Below, one piece after another: positions 1 to 7,716 of a stretch of 64,000 nt of DNA (positions are counted from its first letter, which is position 1; each line of letters begins with the position of its first letter). Origin of the DNA: Acidimicrobiales bacterium (GTDB lineage: Bacteria > Actinomycetota > Acidimicrobiia > Acidimicrobiales > Iamiaceae). The notes under the pieces were generated by a model that searched no databases, was not told where the DNA came from, and saw only the letters and a program-made list of their open reading frames with translations. The position numbers were made by a program, and so were the translations under genes. The stretch is taken from the NCBI GenBank assembly GCA_035630295.1, contig DASQKY010000042.1, positions 124,001 through 188,000 on the forward strand, in the 5' to 3' direction.

Positions 1-1189
1 CGGCCGCATCCCGGGCATGGCCGGCACCGCCACCGTGGAGCCCGACTGGGGCCCGGTGGCGGCCCGCATCCGCCAGGAGGCCACCGACACCTGGGACGAC
101 ACCGTGGCCGTCGACCGCTTCGTGGGCAAGGGTGGGCGCTTCGTCCGGGGTCGGGGCCGCCTGGCCGGGCCCGGGCGGGTCGAGGTGGAGGGGGCCGACG
201 GCCAGCGCCTGGCCTTCCAGGCCGCTCGGGCCGTGGTCCTGGCCAGCGGCACCACCGCCTCCATCCCCCCCATCGACGGCCTGGCCGACGTGCCCTACTG
301 GACCAACCGGGAGGCCATCGCTGCCCCCGAGGCGCCGGCCAGCCTGGTCGTCCTCGGCGGCGGGGCCGTCGGCGCCGAGCTGGCCCAGGCCTTCGCCCGC
401 TTCGGCACCGAGGTCACGGTGGTGGAGGCGGCCGACCGCCTGCTCCCGCTGGAGGAGCCCGAGGCCGGCGCCGTGGTGGCCGAGGCCTTCGCCGCCGACG
501 GCATCACCGTGATCGCCGGGGTGGGGGCGGCCCGGGTGGCCCACAGCGACGACGGCGTCACCGTCACCCTGGCCGACGGGCGCACCCTCACCGCCGAGCG
601 CCTCCTGGTGGCCACCGGGCGCCGGGCCGACCCGGCCGCGGTGGGGGCCGACACCGTCGGCGTCGACCCCGGCGCCCGCCGGGTGCCGACCGACGAGCGC
701 CAGCGGGTGGCCGACGGGGTGTGGGCCGTGGGCGACGTCACCGGTGAGGGGGCCTTCACCCACGTGGCCATGTACCAGGCCCACGTCGCGGTGGCCGACA
801 TCCTGGGCCGCGACCACCACCCCGCCGAGTACCGGGCCCTGCCCCGGGTGACCTTCACCGACCCCGAGGTGGGCTCGGTCGGCCTGTCCGAGGCCGCGGC
901 CCGGGAGCAGGGGATCCCGGTGGCGGTGGGGTCCACCCCGGTCCCGTCCACGGCCCGGGGGTGGATCCACAAGGCCGGCAACGAGGGCCTCATCAAGCTG
1001 GTGGCCGACACCGACCGGGGCGTCCTGGTCGGGGCCACCAGCGCCGGCCCGGCCGGGGGCGAGGTGCTGGGCCTGCTGGTGCTGGCCGTCCACGCCCAGG
1101 TCCCCCTGGCCACCCTGCGCTCGATGATCTACGCCTACCCCACGTTCCACCGGGGGATCGAGGACGCCCTCCGCGACCTCGACGCGTGA
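1..1189 (+). CDS. NAD(P)/FAD-dependent disulfide oxidoreductase, 5'-truncated
   Basis: The reading frame is open from the window edge, so the real start and the N-terminal FAD-binding glycine motif and redox cysteines lie outside. What remains is a class I pyridine-nucleotide disulfide oxidoreductase, the family of dihydrolipoamide dehydrogenase, mercuric reductase and mycothione reductase. Visible parts are the end of the FAD domain (VLASGTTASIPPIDGL), a second Rossmann motif for NAD(P)H (VVLGGGAVGAELAQAF), the second FAD motif (GVWAVGDVTGEGAFTH) and the dimerisation domain ending YAYPTFHRGIEDAL. The substrate cannot be assigned without the missing active-site cysteines. It stands alone; the sigma factor downstream is probably a separate unit. 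Confidence 0.85.
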   Translation, partial: GRIPGMAGTATVEPDWGPVAARIRQEATDTWDDTVAVDRFVGKGGRFVRGRGRLAGPGRVEVEGADGQRLAFQAARAVVLASGTTASIPPIDGLADVPYWTNREAIAAPEAPASLVVLGGGAVGAELAQAFARFGTEVTVVEAADRLLPLEEPEAGAVVAEAFAADGITVIAGVGAARVAHSDDGVTVTLADGRTLTAERLLVATGRRADPAAVGADTVGVDPGARRVPTDERQRVADGVWAVGDVTGEGAFTHVAMYQAHVAVADILGRDHHPAEYRALPRVTFTDPEVGSVGLSEAAAREQGIPVAVGSTPVPSTARGWIHKAGNEGLIKLVADTDRGVLVGATSAGPAGGEVLGLLVLAVHAQVPLATLRSMIYAYPTFHRGIEDALRDLDA

Positions 1190-1298
1190 GATCCTCGCTC
1201 CGGTAAACCTTTCCGGGGCGAGGCGGGTGTGTAGGGATCTGTCGATCGACGTGGTGGAGCCCGGCGCCGGGCGGCGACCTCCCGGGGCGAGGGCCACG

Positions 1299-1799
1299 GT
1301 GAACGGCCCCCCGGGCGACTACGAGACCTTCTTCCGGGCCGAGTACCCCCGCCTGGTCACCCTGGCCTCGGCCATGACCGGCGACCGGCGGATGGCCGAG
1401 GAACTGGCCCAGGAGGCGCTGTTGCGGGCCCACAAGCGGTGGGCCCGCATCGCTTCCTACGACATGCCCGGGGCCTGGGTCCGCCGGGTGACCATCAACC
1501 TGGCCACCAGCGCCCGGGCCCGTCGGGGCCGCGAGCAGCGGACCCTCGACCGGCTGGGGGCCGAGCGGCCCCCTCTGGCCCCCTACGACTACTCCGACGA
1601 CGACTTCTGGTCGCTCGTCCGCCAGCTCCCCCGGCGCCAGGCCGCGGCGGTCGCCCTCCACTACCTGGAGGACCGGCCCGTGGCCGAGGTGGCCGCCGTC
1701 CTGGGCTGCGCCGAGGGCACGGCCAAAGCCCACTTGCACAAGGGGCGGGCCGCCTTGGCCCGCCGACTCGACCTCCCGGAGGCCCCCGATGGACCTTGA
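1299..1799 (+). CDS. ECF (SigE-like) RNA polymerase sigma factor
   Basis: Extracytoplasmic-function sigma-70 factor of about 166 residues that would direct RNA polymerase to a small regulon. Region 2 is near the N-terminus (YETFFRAEYPRLVTLA, then MAEELAQEALLRAHKRW). Region 4 carries the helix-turn-helix (VAEVAAVLGCAEGTAKAHL) followed by KGRAALARRL. The GTG at 1299 is preferred over an in-frame upstream start at 1227 because region 2 begins right after it and the upstream residues are unlike the family. The gene overlaps the next one by 11 bases, so the two are probably co-translated. The partner is a single-pass membrane protein, the usual place for an anti-sigma factor, although that protein shows no zinc-binding anti-sigma motif. 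Confidence 0.88.
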   Translation: MNGPPGDYETFFRAEYPRLVTLASAMTGDRRMAEELAQEALLRAHKRWARIASYDMPGAWVRRVTINLATSARARRGREQRTLDRLGAERPPLAPYDYSDDDFWSLVRQLPRRQAAAVALHYLEDRPVAEVAAVLGCAEGTAKAHLHKGRAALARRLDLPEAPDGP

Positions 1800-3018
1800 C
1801 GCCCGCGGCGCCCGTGCCGCCTCCTCGCTCCGCCAGCAGGTCGAGCCCACGCTCGACGTGGAGGGCGCCCGCCACGCCGTGGCCCACGGCGCGGCCCGGC
1901 GCCGGGCCCGGCGCTCGGTGGTTGCCGGCGTGGGCCTGGCCGCCGCCTGCCTGGCCGTGGTGGGAGGCCTGGCTGCGCTGTCGCTGCATGCCCCGGGCTT
2001 CAACCGGTCGCCCGACGGCGTGGACTCCGGCCGCGACGCCGCCGACATGGCCATCCTGGGGGACATGCCCCGGTCGCCCATCGACGGCCGCGACTCGTGG
2101 CGGCTCCCGGTGCTGGCCCAACCCCAGGCCGACGTGGGCGACGGGGAGACGGTCACCGTCTACGCCCGGGGCTTCGAGCCCAACGAGCTGCTGGGCGTGG
2201 TCATGTGCGCCCGGGAGGCCGAGTCCGAGGGCGTCGGGGCCTGCATGTTGGGTGATGCCAGCTACCAGTTCGCCCACGTCACCTCGGCCAACGCCTACGA
2301 GGACGGCACCGTGGTGCAGGAGTTCGCGGTCAGGCGCCACATCGTCACCCCGGCCACCGGGCCCGTCGACTGCGCCTCGGAGGCCGAGCGGTGCATCGTG
2401 GCCATCGGCGCCGCCGCCAACTACGACCGCTCCGGCGGCACCTACGTGAACTTCGCCGGCGCCCCGCCGTTCCCCCAGCCGACCATGGCCGTCACCCCCG
2501 AGGGGCCGTACACGCCGGGCCAGACGGTCCACGTCGAGGGCCGGGACATGATCCCGGGGCGGCTCAACCAGGTGCAGCAGTGCGCCGGCGAAGTGTGCGT
2601 GCCCCTGGCCCGGGGCTTCACCGCCCCCGACGGCGCCTTCGCCTTCGACGTGATCGTCAACTCGGTGGTGTACCAGGACGGCCAGCCCGTGGAGTGCGGG
2701 GACGCCTGCACCCTGCGCATCATCGGCGTCGGCATCGAGGGGGCCACCTCGGCCCCGCAGGCCGAGCCGGTGGGCCTGGCCTTCGGCCCGGGAGCCCCCC
2801 TGGCCGCGGACCAGATCCCGCCCCCGTCGACCACGGCCCCGGCCGGTGAACCCGAGCCGGTGCTGCCCGTCCCCGAGGACGGGTCGGAGCCCACCACGTC
2901 TGCCCCTCCGGCGTCGACCACCACCGAGACCTCGGTCGCCGGGTCGGCCGAGCCCAGCACGGCCCCGGCCGCACCTCCGTCCTCGCCCGAACCCACGTCC
3001 CCGCCGGCCGGAGGCTGA
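1789..3018 (+). CDS. Membrane-anchored protein with two neocarzinostatin-like domains
   Basis: A protein of 409 residues. Residues 1-42 are cytoplasmic and basic near the membrane, 43-66 form one transmembrane helix, and the rest should be outside the cell. Two extracellular domains follow, roughly residues 104-225 and 230-330. Each has the immunoglobulin-like pattern of the neocarzinostatin family, including two short disulfide-type cysteine pairs. In the second domain these are QQCAGEVC and VECGDACTLRIIG, closely matching the C-x-C spacing of enediyne apoproteins. The last 75 residues are Thr/Ser/Pro-rich. It overlaps the ECF sigma gene, so it may sense or anchor something under that sigma factor. 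No enediyne biosynthesis genes are present, so a chromophore-binding role is not implied. The fold assignment rests on motif recall, not a search. Confidence 0.75.
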   Translation: MDLDARGARAASSLRQQVEPTLDVEGARHAVAHGAARRRARRSVVAGVGLAAACLAVVGGLAALSLHAPGFNRSPDGVDSGRDAADMAILGDMPRSPIDGRDSWRLPVLAQPQADVGDGETVTVYARGFEPNELLGVVMCAREAESEGVGACMLGDASYQFAHVTSANAYEDGTVVQEFAVRRHIVTPATGPVDCASEAERCIVAIGAAANYDRSGGTYVNFAGAPPFPQPTMAVTPEGPYTPGQTVHVEGRDMIPGRLNQVQQCAGEVCVPLARGFTAPDGAFAFDVIVNSVVYQDGQPVECGDACTLRIIGVGIEGATSAPQAEPVGLAFGPGAPLAADQIPPPSTTAPAGEPEPVLPVPEDGSEPTTSAPPASTTTETSVAGSAEPSTAPAAPPSSPEPTSPPAGG

Positions 3019-3120
3019 CCGCCGAGGTCGTCCCGGCTCCGACGCTCGTCCCGCTGCCCGGCGGCTGATCGCGGGGCGTCGGGGCTCCGACGGCCGGTCC
3101 CGCCGGACGGTGCTGTCCCG

Positions 3121-3138
3121 CGGCGCGGGCTCGCGCCG
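3121..3138. terminator. GC hairpin between convergent genes
   Basis: A perfect 7-bp stem (CGGCGCG / CGCGCCG) with the 4-base loop GGCT lies 12 bases past the ileS stop codon, between ileS and the convergent neocarzinostatin-like gene. There is no T-tract. It is a plausible bidirectional terminator, but such hairpins arise easily in DNA of this GC content. Confidence 0.4.
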
Positions 3139-3150
3139 GCAGGCGGGGGG

Positions 3151-6100
3151 TCAGGCCTTGGTGACGGTCACCGCGTCGACGGTGCCCACCGTGACCTCGA
3201 CGGCCAGGGTCTCGGCCGCGATCCAGTCCTGGTGGGGGGCCAGGTCGGCGTCGGAGGCCGGGAGGGCCAGGACGATGCGGTCGGTGATCTCCAGGCCGGC
3301 GTCCTTGCGCATGGTGTTGACCCCGTGGATGAGGTCGTAGGCCCGGGCCTCGAGGCGCAGCTCGTCGTCCAGCTCGGTGTCCAGGGCCACGGTGACGCCG
3401 CCGTCGGCGGCCACTGCCCACCCCTCCTTCTCGGTCCGCTCGACCAGCACGTCGGCCGCGGCCAGGTCGTGGCCAGCCACCCGGAAGCCCCCGTCGGGCA
3501 GCTCCTCGAACTCCCCGGCGGCCAGGGCGGCCCGCACCCGGCCCACGTCGGGGCCCAGGCGCGGCCCCAGCACCGGCAGGTTGGGCCGGACCCGGAGCTG
3601 GGTGGCCTCCACCGGGCCCACCACCACCTCCTTGACCCGCAGCTCCCCGGCGATCTCGTCGGTGTGGCCGGCCACCCGGTCGGCCCCCTCGACCACCAGG
3701 CGGCGCAGGGGCTGGCGCACCCGGAGCTGGGCCGCGCCCCGGGCCTGGCGGCCCAGCTCGACCACCCGGCGGATGGCGGCCACGTCGGCCAGCAGCTCGG
3801 GGTCGACGGCGCCGGCGGCCGGCCACCCGGCCAGGAACACCGACTCGGGCGCGTCGCCCACCGGCACCACCAGGCGCTGCCACAGGTGCTCGGCCAGGAA
3901 CGGCATGATCGGGGCCACCACCCGCACCACCTGGGCCAGCCCGCGCCACAGGGCCCGCAGGGCGGCCTCCTCCCCGTCCCAGAAGCGGCGGCGGGAGCGG
4001 CGGATGTACCAGTTGGACAGGTCGTCCACGTAGGCCTCGACGGCCCGCAGCACGTTGACGGTCAGGTAGGCGTCGTAGCCGGCCGCGGCCTCGGTCACCA
4101 TCTGGTCGGTGCGGGCCACCAGCCAACGGTCCAGCGCCTCGCCCCCTGACGGCGGGGTGTCGAGATCGGCGTAGGCCGGGGTGAAGCCCTCGACGGTGGC
4201 GTACTGCACGAAGAAGCTGACGCTGTTCCAGAGGGTCAGCAGCTTGCGTTCGATGGCCTCGGCGGGGCCGTAGCCGAACAGCAGGTTCTGGTTGGGGGGT
4301 TGCGCGCAGTACTGCCACCGCATCACGTCCGCGCCCATGCGGTCGAACGCCTCGTCCGCGGTGATCATGTTCCCCCACGAGCCGTGCATCTCCCGGCCCG
4401 TCTCGTCCAGCATCTTCTCGTAGCCCAGCACCTTGCGGTACGGGGCCCGGCCGGTGAGCACCACCGACATGAAGAGCTGGGAGTAGAACCACAGGCGGAT
4501 CTGCTCCCGCATCTCCGACACCCAGTCGGCCGGGAACCAGTCCTCCCAGTACGTGTGGTCGGGTAGCTCCGCGGTGGTGAGCCCCTTCGCCGCCCCGGTG
4601 GCGTAGCCCTGGGGGACGGCGGTGGGGTTCTCCCAGCCCAGGGTGGAGAAGGGGACGATGCCGGCGTCGAGCCACACGTCGCCCACCTCGGGGATGCGGC
4701 TCACCACGTCCCCGCAGGCCGCGCAGCGGATGCGGATGTCGTCGATCCACGGACGGCGCAGCTCCTCCAGCCCGTCGAGGGGGTCGACGGCCCGCTCGGT
4801 CAGCTCCTCCTTGGAGCCGATGACCGTCACGTGCCCGCAGGCGCAGGGGTAGAAGGGCAGGGGCAGGCCGTAGTAGCGGCGACGGGAGATGTTCCAGTCG
4901 CCCATGTTCACCAGCCAGTCGTCCATGCGCTTGCCCATGTAAGCCGGCGTCCACTCCACGGTGGCGTTGGCGTCGCGCAACCCCTGGCGCAGCTCGTCGT
5001 CGACCCGGATGAACCAGTCGTCCGACAGGCGGAAGATCAGGGGCGTGTGGCAGCGCCAGCACTCGGGATAGCGGTGCTCGATGGTGCCGGCCTCGACCAG
5101 GCGGCCCCTTTCCCGGAGGTCGGCGATCACCTCGTCGGCCACGCCGCGGGCGGGCTTGCCGGCCAGCCAGCCGAAGTCGGGGTAGAAGAGGCCGGCCTCG
5201 TCCACCGGGGCCACGTGGGGCAGGCCCAGCTCGGCGGCCAGGCCGAAGTCGTCGGTGCCGCAGGCGGGGGCGATGTGGACGATGCCGGTGCCGTCGTCCA
5301 TCGACACCTCGTCCCACGCCACCACCCGGTGCTCGATGCCGTGCTGGGGGCGCAGCTCGTCGTAGGGGCCCTCGTAGCGCCAGCCCACCATGTCGGCGCC
5401 GGTGAGGATCCGGTCGAAGGCGTCGTCGTCCAGGCCGGTGCGCTCGACGGCCACCCAGTCGCCGCCGCGGAGGCCGTAGCGGGCGGTGGGGGAGACGGCG
5501 GCGGCCACGTTGGCCGGCAGGGTCCACGGGGTGGTGGTCCAGATGACGACGGCCTCGCCGGCCCGGTCGAGCAGCGGGAACCGCACCGACAGGGACGGGT
5601 CCTCCTGGTCGACGTAGCTGCCCACCAGCTCGTGGGCCGAGATGGACGTGCCGCAGCGCGGGCACCACTCGGTGGCCCGGTGCCCCCGGTAGAGGCGGCC
5701 CTGGCGCTCGACCTCCTGGAGGAAGCGCCAGATGTAGGTGATGTTGGTGTCGGAGAACGTGAAGTAGCTGTTGTCCCAGTCCATCCACTGGCCCAGGCGG
5801 ATCGAGCCCCGGGTCAGCTCGGCCGAGGACCACTCCACGACGGCCCGGCACCGGCGGGCGAACTCGGCTAGGCCGAACTCCTCGATGTCGCGCTTGGAGT
5901 CGAGGCCCAGCTCCTTCTCGACGCCGACCTCGATCCACAGGCCCTGGCAGTCGAACCCGTTCTGGTAGCGCTGGTGGAAGCCCTGCAGGGCCTTGTAGCG
6001 CTGGAACACGTCCTTGAGGGTGCGGCCCCAGGCGGTGTGGACGGCCAGGGCCTTGTTGGCGGTGACCGGACCGTCGATGAAGCTGAAGCGCGGCCCGTCC

Positions 6101-6207
6101 GCGTTCTTGGCCCTGACCTGGTCGAAGGTGCGCCGCTCGGCCCACAGGGCCAGGACGTCGGCCTCGATCTGCTGGTGGTCCGGCTTGTCCGGCAGGGCCT
6201 CGAACAC
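3151..6207 (-). CDS. ileS: Isoleucyl-tRNA synthetase
   Basis: Class I aminoacyl-tRNA synthetase of about 1018 residues that charges tRNA-Ile with isoleucine in the cytoplasm. The N-terminus carries FSFIDGPVTANKALAVHTAW, where the HIGH signature is HTAW. The CP1 editing domain follows, then zinc-binding pairs such as CPRCG and CRCH. The KMSKS region reads REMHGSWGN near residue 605, and the anticodon-binding domain ends at the C-terminus. The GTG at 6207 is chosen because the family's usual N-terminus (FEALPDKPDHQ) begins there. The open frame extends to 6591 but runs over the divergent HNH gene. The only nearby ATG (6227) is out of frame and soon meets a stop. Fewer than 100 bases separate it from the divergent gene, so a full T-box leader does not fit. 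No clear ribosome-binding site is visible before the chosen start. Confidence 0.93.
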   Translation of the reverse strand: MFEALPDKPDHQQIEADVLALWAERRTFDQVRAKNADGPRFSFIDGPVTANKALAVHTAWGRTLKDVFQRYKALQGFHQRYQNGFDCQGLWIEVGVEKELGLDSKRDIEEFGLAEFARRCRAVVEWSSAELTRGSIRLGQWMDWDNSYFTFSDTNITYIWRFLQEVERQGRLYRGHRATEWCPRCGTSISAHELVGSYVDQEDPSLSVRFPLLDRAGEAVVIWTTTPWTLPANVAAAVSPTARYGLRGGDWVAVERTGLDDDAFDRILTGADMVGWRYEGPYDELRPQHGIEHRVVAWDEVSMDDGTGIVHIAPACGTDDFGLAAELGLPHVAPVDEAGLFYPDFGWLAGKPARGVADEVIADLRERGRLVEAGTIEHRYPECWRCHTPLIFRLSDDWFIRVDDELRQGLRDANATVEWTPAYMGKRMDDWLVNMGDWNISRRRYYGLPLPFYPCACGHVTVIGSKEELTERAVDPLDGLEELRRPWIDDIRIRCAACGDVVSRIPEVGDVWLDAGIVPFSTLGWENPTAVPQGYATGAAKGLTTAELPDHTYWEDWFPADWVSEMREQIRLWFYSQLFMSVVLTGRAPYRKVLGYEKMLDETGREMHGSWGNMITADEAFDRMGADVMRWQYCAQPPNQNLLFGYGPAEAIERKLLTLWNSVSFFVQYATVEGFTPAYADLDTPPSGGEALDRWLVARTDQMVTEAAAGYDAYLTVNVLRAVEAYVDDLSNWYIRRSRRRFWDGEEAALRALWRGLAQVVRVVAPIMPFLAEHLWQRLVVPVGDAPESVFLAGWPAAGAVDPELLADVAAIRRVVELGRQARGAAQLRVRQPLRRLVVEGADRVAGHTDEIAGELRVKEVVVGPVEATQLRVRPNLPVLGPRLGPDVGRVRAALAAGEFEELPDGGFRVAGHDLAAADVLVERTEKEGWAVAADGGVTVALDTELDDELRLEARAYDLIHGVNTMRKDAGLEITDRIVLALPASDADLAPHQDWIAAETLAVEVTVGTVDAVTVTKA

Positions 6208-6288
6208 GGCGGCCGACGCTACCCCATGCCGTTCGCCGCCCCTCTTGCGGTTGGGGGCGGCTGTCACTCTGGTCGGCGTAGTCGTTTG

Positions 6289-6302
6289 CGAACACATGTT
6301 CG
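6289..6302. promoter_or_regulatory. SOS box (LexA site)
   Basis: The palindrome CGAAC-ACAT-GTTCG matches the LexA box known from actinobacteria and Bacillus (CGAAC, four bases, GTTCG) at every fixed position. It sits over the first possible start codon of the HNH endonuclease gene (ATG at 6296), which suggests translation starts further on and that LexA would block the promoter directly. It lies about 80 bases upstream of the ileS start on the other strand. Confidence 0.72.
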
Positions 6303-6319
6303 TGGTGATGATGGAGTGC

Positions 6320-7507
6320 ATGGCTGGCGGTGTGCTGGACGAGCTGAATGAGGCGATCGACGGGTTGGACCTGCCTGTCGATGGTGACGTCCTCGCCGGC
6401 GCGTTCCGCCTGCTCGATCGGTTGACGGCGAAGGTGTCCGAGGCTGCGGGGGCCTTCGACGCGGCGGAGCTGTGGAACGGAGAGGGCGCCGCGTCGCTGG
6501 CGTCGTGGCTCCGGGTGCGGGCGGGGCTCTCCAACCGGGCCGCGACGCGCCACGCGTCGACGGCGCGACGCCTGCGGGACTGCCCCGTCACGAGGCGGGC
6601 CTGGGTCGACGGGGCGTTGTCGGGTGGTCAGGTGCAGGCCGTGGTGGTCAACGTGAGCGACCGCACGGTGCCGCTGTACGCCGAGCACGAGGCCGCTCTC
6701 GTGCCGTCGTTGGTCTCTCTGGACGTGCCGGAGACAGCCGCCGCCATGCGCGACTGGTCGGCGCGGGCCGAGGCCCTCCTGGACGAGCGGGATCCGGTGG
6801 AGGAGACGGGCCGGGCGCATCTGTCGCCGCTGATGGACGGGCGGGGCCGCCTTGACGCGGACCTGACCGCGGAGGGCTACGCCACGGCCCGGGCCGCGCT
6901 GCGGGTCGCGCTCGACCCCAAGCGGGACGAAGACGAGCGCACGCCGCCCGAGAAGCGCCACGACGCCCTGGTCTCGGTGTTCCGGTTCTTCCTCGACCAC
7001 CAGTCCACCCACGCCGCCGCCCGGCACCGCCCGCACCTCAACGTCACCGTCGACCTCGCCACCCTCACCGACCGCACCGGGGTGGCCCGCCTCGCCGACG
7101 AGGCCACCGTCGACGCCGAGACGGCCCTGCGCCTGGCCTGCGACGCCGATGTCCACCGCGTCATCACCCGAGGCCGCTCCGAGGTCCTCGACTACGGACG
7201 GGCCACCCGCGTCGTGGCCGCCGCCCTCTTCGCCGTCCTCGTCCTCCGAGACCGGGGCTGCCGGTTCCCGGGCTGTGACCGCCCCCCCGATCGCTGCGAC
7301 GCCCACCACGTCCGCCACTGGATCGACGGAGGACCCACCAACCCCGGCAACCTCTGCCTGCTCTGCGCCTACCACCACCACGTGATCCACCGACCGGGTT
7401 GGTCACTGGCGATGGACGCCGATGCCACCATCCGGGTCACCGACGCCGATGGCCGATGTCGTTCCAGCCGGCCACCTCCGGGGTCCACGGACGCCTTCGC
7501 GGCCTGA
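6320..7507 (+). CDS. DUF222 / HNH endonuclease (13E12-repeat family)
   Basis: Protein of about 395 residues with an N-terminal helical DUF222 (13E12 repeat) domain and a C-terminal HNH nuclease domain. The nuclease motif is clear: CRFPGCDRPPDRCDAHHVRH, then GGPTNPGNLCLLCAYHHHVIH, with the Cys pairs holding zinc and the His-Asn-His set for catalysis. Starts at 6296, 6308, 6311 and 6320 are all in frame. The last is preferred because an SOS box covers 6296 and a GGAG-like site precedes 6320. These proteins are abundant, repeat-like and often mobile in actinobacteria, and several mycobacterial 13E12 genes are LexA-controlled. The substrate is unknown. The gene is divergent from ileS. Confidence 0.85.
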   Translation: MAGGVLDELNEAIDGLDLPVDGDVLAGAFRLLDRLTAKVSEAAGAFDAAELWNGEGAASLASWLRVRAGLSNRAATRHASTARRLRDCPVTRRAWVDGALSGGQVQAVVVNVSDRTVPLYAEHEAALVPSLVSLDVPETAAAMRDWSARAEALLDERDPVEETGRAHLSPLMDGRGRLDADLTAEGYATARAALRVALDPKRDEDERTPPEKRHDALVSVFRFFLDHQSTHAAARHRPHLNVTVDLATLTDRTGVARLADEATVDAETALRLACDADVHRVITRGRSEVLDYGRATRVVAAALFAVLVLRDRGCRFPGCDRPPDRCDAHHVRHWIDGGPTNPGNLCLLCAYHHHVIHRPGWSLAMDADATIRVTDADGRCRSSRPPPGSTDAFAA

Positions 7508-7716
7508 CCCGGGTCCGTCCCAAGGCGACCCGACATGCCCACCGAGGCCGAGCGTCGAAGCGACGAACGTCGGGGCGTCGCGCTCGATGTCGCACCGTGA
7601 TGTCGGGGGCCCCGCTCTCGGCGTCCACCGGAACCGCTAGCGGTACTCGGGTGAGGACGAGTGCTTCCCCACGGTCCAGGCGCGCGCCTGAGGACGCTGG
7701 GTGAGGGCGTGTGCGC

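Noticed and set aside
1789-3018. Enediyne biosynthesis locus
   Set aside because: Only the apoprotein-like fold is present; no polyketide synthase or tailoring genes are nearby.
6208-6300. T-box leader for ileS
   Set aside because: Too little space before the divergent gene, and no T-box sequence seen.
6207-6591. Longer N-terminus for ileS
   Set aside because: It would overlap the start of the HNH gene and its SOS box, and the extra residues are low-complexity Ser/Ala/Arg.
2720-7390. A 1556-residue minus-strand open frame over ileS and the HNH gene
   Set aside because: Arg/Gly/Pro/His-rich shadow of real genes, produced by high GC; no domain.
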